A stretch of DNA of 64,000 nucleotides, taken from assembly GCA_964470525.1 (NCBI GenBank), contig CAYYDE010000002.1:1-64000 (forward strand), read 5' to 3'. Below the pieces are notes generated by a model, which saw only the letters and a program-made list of their open reading frames with translations, ran no database searches and was not told the DNA's origin. The stretch is from CAYYDE01 sp964470525. Its GTDB lineage: Bacteria > Patescibacteriota > Gracilibacteria > BD1-5 > UBA6164. Of this stretch, positions 56,981-64,000 are shown piece by piece (positions within the stretch are counted from its first letter, which is position 1; every line of letters starts with the position of its first letter). The position numbers and the translations under genes are program-made.

Positions 56981-57008
56981 TTGCAATAAATTAAAAAATT
57001 TATATAAT
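56981..57008 (+). promoter_or_regulatory. promoter of ftsK
   Basis: TTGCAA (56981-56986), 16 bases, consensus TATAAT (57003-57008), 30 bases before the GTG. Confidence 0.65.
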
Positions 57009-57038
57009 CATACTAAATTTACTCTTAATTTTTGGCTT

Positions 57039-59258
57039 GTGGCAAAGAAAAAAGCAAAAAAATCATATTCAAATCCTACCAGAAATATTATTCTTGCAAG
57101 TATTTTGATATTATTATCGGCAATTTGATTTTTTTCAGAAACTGATTCTACTCTTGGATATTGGATGACTGAAATATTATCTCGTTTATTTTGAGAATAT
57201 TTTAAATGGGTATTTTCTCCTGTTACAGCTCTTTTTTGAATATTTTTGTTTGTAAAAGAATGATATAGTTTTACGTATTGACGTTTTTTTGGATTATTAT
57301 TATTTTTTCTTTGAGTGACAACTTTGATAGGATCTTTTTCTTATTATGAAGCAAGTTTTAATATTTCTTTGTTTTTAAGAGATCTTCTTTGAAAATCGAC
57401 AGCAACGCTTTTATCGGTTGTGATGGTTTTATTGAGTTTATATCTGTTGTTTCGTATTAGTTATAAAAAAATTATTAAAAAAGTAGTTTCTTATACTCCA
57501 GATATTGATACAATAAAAGAATGATTTTCTCCTTTTAAATCTAGTAAAAATGAAGGAATTGAAGAGAAAAAAACAAAAAAATCTTCAACAAAATCTATAG
57601 AAAAAGAAATTGAAAAAGAAAGAATTGCTCTTGAAAAAATGAAAAAAGAATTTGAAAAAGAAAAAATTCTTCAAGAAAAAAAATCTAAAAAGCAATTAAA
57701 TTTGGATGATGCTCCTCTTAAAATTGCGATTGAAAAAAAATCTACTCCAAATAAAGGATGAATTTTTGGCGCTTTAAAAAATGCATTTGAAGATGAAAAA
57801 TCTTCTTCTTCATCTCCAAAAAAAACTTCTCAAAATTATGATGCTTGGCAATTTCCAAGTCTTGATTTACTCAGAAATGTTTGATGAGATATAGAAATTG
57901 ATGATGATGAAATTCAATATAAACAACAAGAAATTGCTGAAAAATTAAAACAATTCAAAATAGATGTAAAAATGAAAGACTATAGAGTATGACCAACGGT
58001 AATACAATTTCGTTTAAAACCAGAAGAATGAGTAAAACTCAATAAAATCGTGAATTTAAAAAATGATTTAACACTTGCGTTGCATGCAAAATCTATTCGT
58101 ATTCAAGCTCCAATTCCTGGACAATGAGTGGTGTGAATTGAAGTCCCAAATGAAAATAGGCAAGCAGTATGACTCAAAGAAGTTTTACAGGATGCAAAGT
58201 TTAGAAATACGAAGATGGATATTCCTCTTGCTATTTGAAAAGATGTAAATGGAGATATTGTTGTGTGAGATTTGACAAAAATGCCTCATCTTTTGGTAGC
58301 ATGACAAACAGCATCAGGAAAATCAGTTGGAATGAATGGTTTTATTTTATCTATGTTGTATACTTTTACTCCAAGTGAATTAAAGCTCATTATGATAGAT
58401 CCAAAAATGGTGGAACTTTCTATTTATAATGGAATTCCTCATTTACTCACTCCAGTCATTACTAATTCTGATAAGGCTCTCAATGCTTTAAAGTGGGCAG
58501 TTGCTGAGATGTTGAGACGTTATGATTTAGCTACTGCAGTCAATGCAAGAAATCTCAAAGAATATAATGCAAAAGTTGAAAAAGAGAAAAAACTTCCATA
58601 TATTGTTATTGTGCTAGATGAATTAGCTGATTTGATGATGAGTGGAAACAAAAAAGAAGTTGAGGGAAGTATTGCTCGTATTGCTCAAATGGCAAGAGCT
58701 GTTTGAATGCATTTAATTGTTGCAACACAACGTCCTTCAGTTGATGTTATTACGTGATTGATTAAAGCAAATATTCCAAGCCGTATTGCCTTTACTGTTG
58801 CGAGTCAAATAGATTCTCGTACGGTGATTGATAAAGCTGGAGCAGAAGATTTACTCTGAAGAGGGGATATGCTATATAGTCCAACTGGTTCACTTGAACC
58901 AGAAAGAGTTCAAGGAGTTTTGGTAGAAACTCCAGAAATTGAAGCTATTGTGAAACAATTAAAAATGACAGTTGATCCTGATATGCTCAAAAATTTATAT
59001 GACGATACTATCGTAAATGGAAAATCAAATTTAACAGGAAGTATTTTAGAAAAATATAATGGAGATCAAGAAGAAGATCCAGAAATTATAGAAAAAGCAA
59101 TTCAAGTTGTAAAAGATGCAAAAAAATGATCAACTTCTCTTATTCAAAGAAAGCTTTGACTTGGATATGCCAGAGCTGCAAAAGTTCTTGATATTTTGGA
59201 AGAATTATGAGTAGTATGACCTGCAAATGGTTCAAAACCTCGTGATGTGTATGATTAA
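57039..59258 (+). CDS. ftsK: DNA translocase FtsK/SpoIIIE
   Basis: 739 residues. Start taken as GTG at 57039 because no ATG lies near the N-terminal basic stretch AKKKAKKSYSNPT. Four membrane segments (about 18-145), a charged linker (about 165-270), then the motor: alpha domain (VGPTVIQFRLKPEEGVKLNK), Walker A LLVAGQTASGKSVGMNGFIL, Walker B YIVIVLDELADLMMSG, MHLIVATQRPSVDVITGLIK. A C-terminal winged-helix gamma domain (TSLIQRKLGLGYARAAKVLD) reads KOPS-type sites. It segregates chromosome termini at division. Confidence 0.96.
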
Positions 59259-59280
59259 AATATTATTAAAATAGAGAAAT

Positions 59281-60003
59281 ATGACGCAGTTCATACCAAC
59301 ATTTTTTGAAATTTTTGTACTACAGGATTATGTATTGCTTGGAGTCTCTGTTTTTATGGCTCTTTTATTTGTATTTTTGGGTTTGGAACAGTTATATAAA
59401 TCATATTTGTGAATTATTTTAGGAGTGTGTTTGTTTTCTATTATCAATTTAACTCTTTGATCATTACAAGATACTGGAGAGGAAATGATGGCAATAAAAA
59501 GATTTTTTTATAATCATAGAGAATTTTTTGCATATATTTCTTTGTTTTTTATTCCTTTTTTTGCTCTTGCTCTTCCATTGAATCAATCTGTTGAATTTCG
59601 TATTGGGAAACGACTTTTTGTAAAAATATTTGCAAGCTTCTTTTTTGGAGTGGTCTATGTATCTTTTTTGCTTTCTATTTTTCTTTCCATCGTACAAAAT
59701 AGATTTTTCTTTTCAATTGATGAAGTTTTGATTGCAAAAATTCAATCTTGATTTTTGTTTGAAACTATCAATACATATTTATCACCAAGTGTAATATATC
59801 AATGGTTATTACAATATGATTATATTATCAGTTTTGTGATGATTCTTTATATTTTTTATAAGATGACAATATGAGGAATAGTTGATGCATTATTATTGTT
59901 TCTTCTTAATCTTTTAAAGAAAGTTTTGGAAAGTCAAAAAAATACTTCTGCTGAGAAGCACGATACTGGAAAAATCGAATCTGATCTCTCGCAACATCAT
60001 TAG
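59281..60003 (+). CDS. hypothetical polytopic membrane protein
   Basis: 240 residues, six or so membrane segments (about 15-35, 38-58, 78-98, 112-135, 180-200, 205-225) and a short hydrophilic tail (SQKNTSAEKHDTGKIESD). It starts 22 bases after ftsK in the same orientation, so co-transcription is likely. Family not recognised. Confidence 0.7.
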
Positions 60004-60008
60004 AAGAT

Positions 60009-60036
60009 AAAAGCACCTCGATAGAGGTGCTTTTAT
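60009..60036. terminator. terminator after the ftsK operon
   Basis: AAAAGCACCTC and GAGGTGCTTTT pair around GATA, with ATTT following; it also sits right after the stop of the minus-strand RCC1 gene. Confidence 0.88.
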
Positions 60037-61960
60037 TTATTTAAATTGAATATGAGAGGGAGTATTTGTAGATGTTCCATCCCATATATGTCATGAAAAA
60101 TTTTGTCCCCAACATTGTACTCATCAGTCTTTCAGACTGATACATGTATCATGTTGTCATATACTTATAGAATTTGCATTTGTAACTCATATAATAGCAA
60201 CAGGGGTATTTGCATCAGTAGATGTTCCATTTCAAAGTTGATTACTAGATCATCTTCACCAACATCTTGCTTCTCCAGTAGAAAGAGTTGCACAGCTGAT
60301 AAATTCAGATGTACTTACTTGTAGAGCATTTGATATACCCACAACACTTATAGGAGAAGTTTTATAGTTAGGAAATCATTCATCAGTTCAATATCAAAGT
60401 TGTCCAAGATTTCATCTTCACCAACATTTTATATTTCCTGTTGAAAGAGTCGCACATGTATGATGATATCCAGCAGATAATTGTACAGCTGTATCACTGT
60501 CAAAATTGACTACATTTATGGGTGTAGAACTCTCCCAAACGGAAGTATCTCCATTTCATAAAGTTCCATTTGAACCACTATTTCCCCAACACTGTATTCA
60601 TCCAGTTGAAAGTATTGCACAAGTATGTTGATATCCAGCTGATACTTGAGTTGCATTGCTAATTCATATGACATTAACGGGAATATTTCTTTGATTGGTT
60701 GAACCATCTCAGAGTCGTCAATCTGAATTTTGTCCCCAACACTGAATTCCTCCAGAACTGAGAGTTGCACAAGCATGACTATCTCAGGCTGATATTTGAA
60801 TTGCATTGGTAATTCATAGGACATCAACAGGAGTATTTCTATCAGTGGTTGAATTATCTCACAGATTTCAATACCAGTTTGCTCACCAACATTTCACTCA
60901 TCCAGTACTCAGAGCCGCACAAGAATAATGTACTCAAGAAGTGATATCAATCACTCATGATTCTAATCATGAAACATAGGCAAGTTCATTTCTTCATGTC
61001 GTTGTACCATCTCAAAGTTGTCAATCTGAATTACTTCCCCAACATTGTACTCATCATGAAGGAGTTAAACCACAAACATGATTTCTTCAAAAATCTATTT
61101 TTGTAAAAGTTGGAGCATCAGTATTTCAAGAAGATATTCAAGCAACTTGTAAAAGATATTGGCTTCCTAAATATTCAAAACCAATCGTATCTTTTGGAAC
61201 ACCAAGAATATCTACTAAACTTCCTGATTGTGAACTCCAATCATTCAGAATAACTCCAGTGAGACTTACTGGTTGTCATGTAAATTCTTGTAGAACTTCT
61301 TGTATAGATTGTTGTGAATTATCAGATGGTTTTAAATTATAAGGGAGATTTTTTCCTTTATTGATAACAAATAAAGGATTTTCTTCAGGAGAATTATCTA
61401 ATAAATTATATGTTCCAGTTCTTGAAAAAATCAAACTTGGAATATTTCAAATAAATCTATTTCCTCAAGTTGAGAATAATAAAACTCATTTATAACTTCC
61501 TTCTACTTTTGCTCTATTTGGTGTGTTTGCATAGGCTTGAGAAGAGAAAAGATTACTTGACTGGAGTGTTTCAAGAGTTCCAGCAATTTGAAAAATGTTT
61601 GTTATCAAGAGAAAGTCAATATAAATAATGATCCCCAGAAAGTGGATCAGTTGGTACTGTATTAAATCATAATATGTTTGCAACATTTTCTTCAATTTTT
61701 CCAACTTGGAATAGTGAAGTTCAAAGAATTTCTCAAGTTCAATATATACTATCTGGAATAGGATAATTTCATTGCTTGATTTTTGCTATTTCCAATGCTT
61801 CTGAAATCATTTGTAATGTTATGACTCTACTTCAATCTCTTGCATTTGATGTATAAGAATTAAAACTGAGAAATGCAATGGTTGCAAGAATAGCAAGAAT
61901 TGTGATGACTATAATCAATTCTACGAGAGTAAAAGCTTTTTTATTTCTGTATTTTTCCAT
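60037..61960 (-). CDS. pilin N-terminus fused to seven RCC1-type repeats, apparent +1 frameshift
   Basis: Read as one gene this is about 641 codons. The first frame starts at ATG 61960 with MEKYRNKKA, then the pilin helix FTLVELIIVITILAILATIA, and a pilin body ending in VPTDPLSGDHYLYGLSLDNK. After A5 at 61591-61595 (T5 on the coding strand) this frame soon reaches TAA. One base removed restores a second frame that continues FQIAGTLETLQSSNLF. It then encodes seven repeats of the type C-A-x-L-S-x-G-x-x-x-C-W-G (about residues 293-640), an RCC1/BLIP-II-like beta-propeller. Error, pseudogene, phase variation and programmed shift all remain possible. Confidence 0.75.
61591..61595 (-). other. A5/T5 frameshift site in the pilin-RCC1 gene
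   Basis: The coding strand reads CAT TTT TCA; four Ts instead of five would give the continuous His-Phe-Gln-Ile reading that matches the downstream frame. Confidence 0.7.
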
Positions 61961-61993
61961 GTTGTATGGGGTTATAAAAATATTTGTAAGTAT

Positions 61994-62022
61994 ATTATAA
62001 TTATTATCTATGTTATTGTCAA
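61994..62022 (-). promoter_or_regulatory. consensus-perfect promoter of the pilin-RCC1 gene
   Basis: On the minus strand TTGACA (62022-62017), exactly 17 bases, TATAAT (61999-61994), 34 bases before ATG 61960. This is the only fully consensus sigma-70 promoter I saw in the window. Confidence 0.8.
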
Positions 62023-62163
62023 TTTTTTCATAAAGAAAATATCAAAATTTTCTTTATTTTTTATACAATTTCTTTGAGTGTTCAGCAAGAGTTTCTATTT
62101 TATACTCTGTCAACTGCACATGATGTTCTGGTTTTTCCACAACTGAAAAAAAGGAGATACATT

Positions 62164-62199
62164 ATGCCACTATTAGTTGGTGGTACTGCTCAAGCATAA
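62164..62199 (+). CDS. 11-codon ORF with a textbook ribosome binding site
   Basis: MPLLVGGTAQA then TAA. AAGGAG at 62151-62156 lies 7 bases before the ATG, the only well-placed Shine-Dalgarno sequence I noticed. Both glycines are GGT. It overlaps a 7-bp stem-loop (62187-62208) and is followed at once by a terminator, so the whole may be a short RNA with a translated or mock ORF. The stretch 62040-62150 has no other gene. Confidence 0.35.
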   Translation: MPLLVGGTAQA

Positions 62200-62208
62200 G
62201 TTTGAGCA
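62187..62208 (+). other. stem-loop overlapping the 11-codon ORF
   Basis: TGCTCAA (62187-62193) pairs with TTGAGCA (62202-62208), sequestering the last codons and the stop. Confidence 0.6.
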
Positions 62209-62210
62209 TC

Positions 62211-62242
62211 AAAAAAGGCTTTCCATTTGGAAAGCCTTTTTC
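62211..62242. terminator. bidirectional terminator
   Basis: AAAAAAGGCTTTCC and GGAAAGCCTTTTT pair around ATTT; it ends corA on the minus strand and the short plus-strand transcript. Confidence 0.88.
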
Positions 62243-62256
62243 ATATATAAAAACGT

Positions 62257-63183
62257 TTAATCAAACCAACCTCTTTTCTTGAAAATAGAAAATAATGTGA
62301 CAGAAAGTAAAAACATTCATCCAGTAATTCCATAAAATGTATAAGCATTTTTTTCAAATGGAAGTCCCACATTCATCCCATAAATTCAAACAATAAATGT
62401 AAGTGTTCAAATAATGAGAGTAAAACCTGTTAAACGAGAGATAATTGAGTTCAGTTTAATATTCATCAAACTATTATAAATTTCTGAGAGGGAAGAGATA
62501 TTTTTGGTAAGAATTGAAATGTTGTTATCAATTTTATCAAGTTTATATTGTAAATCTTCAAAATACAGATCAAGTTGTCCATCATAAAATTTTTCAATGG
62601 TTTTTTGTAATTCTAAAATAATTTCTTCTTGAGGGATAAAAAGGTGTTTAAGAAATACAAGATTTCTTCTTTTAATCATCAAATCTTCAAGAAGTTTTTT
62701 ATTCAGTCATTTGTTTGAGAAAATTTCTTCTTCTAAGAAAACAATATCTCGAGTTGATTTATTGAGAAGTTTGAGCGTTTTATCAAACATTACATCAATA
62801 ATTTTATAGAGAATATAATATGGAGTAATCTTGTATTCTTCAGGATCTTCTAGACTCGATGTTTCTTCTAAATATTCTTCTTTAATTTTTTCAATATGAG
62901 TCGTTGGATGGCTTGTAATGGTGATGATGAAATTTTTTCATAAAATGACATTCAGTTCGTTTGAAATATATCTTTTTTGTTTTTCATCATATTTTGGAAA
63001 ATGAAATACCATAAAAATATGATTATCATATGTATCGATTTTATCTTGAGTTGCTGATTCAACGATGTCATCAAGAATGATTTCATGCAAATCGTATTGT
63101 TCACCGATTTCTAGAAGTTCTGATTTTTTTGGACTTTGAAAGTGAATCCATGACACTTTTCCGATTTTGAGTAGGTGTTTCAT
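62257..63183 (-). CDS. corA: CorA-family magnesium/divalent cation transporter
   Basis: 308 residues, standard length. A soluble alpha/beta N-terminal funnel domain (VSWIHFQSPKKSELLEIG, HEIILDDIVESATQDKID) leads to long helices (EDLQYKLDKIDNNISILTKN). Two C-terminal membrane segments carry the signature YGMNVG at the pore entrance. The end, SIFKKRGWFD, matches the basic tail that binds the gate. It is a pentameric Mg2+ channel and follows yvcK by 6 bases. Confidence 0.95.
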
Positions 63184-63189
63184 GAAAAA

Positions 63190-64000
63190 TTATTTAGAAA
63201 ATAAGTCTAAAAGAGCTTGGCAAAGATATTTTTTATGATGTTTATAGAGACTATCTCTATCAATAAAGTCTCACTCGATAATCTGAGTTCCTCTTCATTC
63301 TAAGAAAAATCTTTCATTTTCTCTGATATAAATATATGATCATCATTTTACAGAAATATCTGATTGAAGTTGTTTTTTTTGCGCAGTTCATAGTGCAAGT
63401 TTTTTGTTGTTTGCAACAATTATATCTATTTTTCTTCCAACATATCTTTCCAAATGAAGAATAAAATCTATCACACGAAAATTTTCTGTTTCACCTCATT
63501 TATTTGTGGTATTGAGCAAAAATACAATTTTTGCTTTGGAATTTTTGAGACTTTCACTCATTCATCCAATAATGAGATTTGCAATAGTTGAAGTGAAAAG
63601 ATCTCAAGGTCATAAAATAATATAATCACTGTTTTGAATTGTTTGATTGATATAATCTGGAGCTTGTGCATTTTTTGAATTTGCCATAAGCTCAAGTCTT
63701 TGAATTTCTCCATTATAATCACAAACATTTGAAATATTATCTTGAGTTTCAATGATTTCTCCATTTTCTAAAACAGCTTGAATATACGCACTTTGTGTGG
63801 TGACTGGAAGAACTTTTCCGCGTACTTGAAGCCAATTGCTCATTAGATCAACTCAAGCTTTAAAATCTCAGAGATGATGAAACAAACTTGCCATGAGGAT
63901 ATTTCCAAATTTATGTCAAGAAATAGAACTTTGTATTGGTAAAATATAAGTAAGTATTTCTGGATATTTTTGAGAAGTTTCTTGAAGAATATTTTCAAAA
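63190..64000 (-). CDS. YvcK/CofD-like (gluconeogenesis factor) protein, 5' end outside window
   Basis: The last 270 residues are visible. Seen: SGHKFGNILMASL with GDFKAG (the family's GHxxGNLLLAAL segment, first Gly UGA), WLQVRGKVLPVTTQSAYIQA, ILGPGDLFTSTIANLIIGG and IVFLLNTTNKGGETENFRV, and a C-terminal YVGRKIDIIVANN. YvcK-type proteins bind nucleotide sugars (UDP-GlcNAc) and affect wall synthesis and carbon metabolism. The N-terminal nucleotide-binding GGGTG motif would be beyond base 64000. Confidence 0.9.

Noticed and set aside
62100..62245. tmRNA-like mini-ORF (peptide ending in Ala-Gln-Ala)
   Set aside because: No tRNA-like acceptor or T-arm precedes the terminator, and the transcript space is too short for a tmRNA.
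1..64000. tRNA, rRNA and CRISPR arrays
   Set aside because: I looked through the intergenic gaps, nearly all under 300 bases, and saw no cloverleaf with a GGTTCGA-type T-loop, no rRNA signature and no regularly spaced short repeats.

Overview
The window is strongly A+T-rich and reads sensibly only if UGA is a glycine codon (genetic code 25). With the standard code nearly every gene breaks into short pieces. With UGA = Gly, long ORFs appear and UGA falls on invariant glycines: the DIGCGSG motif of the methyltransferase at 2865, the GPTGSGKS Walker A of PilT, and the GASGSGKT Walker A of FtsE. Code 25 together with the gene content points to the Candidate Phyla Radiation, either Gracilibacteria (BD1-5/GN02) or Absconditabacteria (SR1). 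I cannot decide between these from sequence alone. Most starts lack a Shine-Dalgarno sequence. Many genes end in compact bidirectional hairpins.

Layout. 1-6751: end of a Gly-rich ORF, argS, a SAM methyltransferase, a type IV pilin-like gene and a full-length relA/spoT. 6759-12056: two large secreted paralogues sharing a 242-bp identical block. 12084-19368 (minus): a cyclic-nucleotide-binding protein, pilT, an ABC exporter, a DUF167 protein, an RlmD/TrmA-type methyltransferase, a pseudopilin and two unknown genes. 19447-21452 (minus): groES-groEL behind a CIRCE-like operator. 21558-25223: a second RelA/SpoT-like protein, a DAHP synthase preceded by what looks like a complete Phe-leader-peptide attenuator, and a pilin-LamG chimera carrying a G9 tract. 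25345-30269: a helicase-nuclease, a putatively flavinylated lipoprotein, chorismate mutase and ApbE. 30305-30943: a small-ORF patch without in-frame UGA and with foreign-looking codon use. 31044-34950: MoxR, DUF58 and a membrane partner, then a secreted protein with a thrombospondin-type repeat. 34978-41875: MscS-like, rRNA m5C methyltransferase, DedA, secF, uppS, clpP and an unknown membrane protein. 42010-48130: an island of secreted proteins and lipoproteins (FISUMP, S74 autoprocessing domain). 48354-53071: a VirD4/TraG-like ATPase and a CPA1 antiporter. 53254-64000: a second thrombospondin-repeat protein, ftsE, a Tyr/Asn-rich secreted protein, DnaJ, FtsK, a membrane protein, a frameshifted pilin-RCC1 gene, corA and a partial yvcK.

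Taken together, the window mixes ordinary housekeeping genes with a large, recently duplicated cell-surface repertoire: type IV pilus parts, pilin chimeras with lectin-like or beta-propeller domains, and cysteine-rich adhesion repeats. This fits an organism living attached to other cells, which is an inference. No rRNA, tRNA, CRISPR array or insertion sequence was found.
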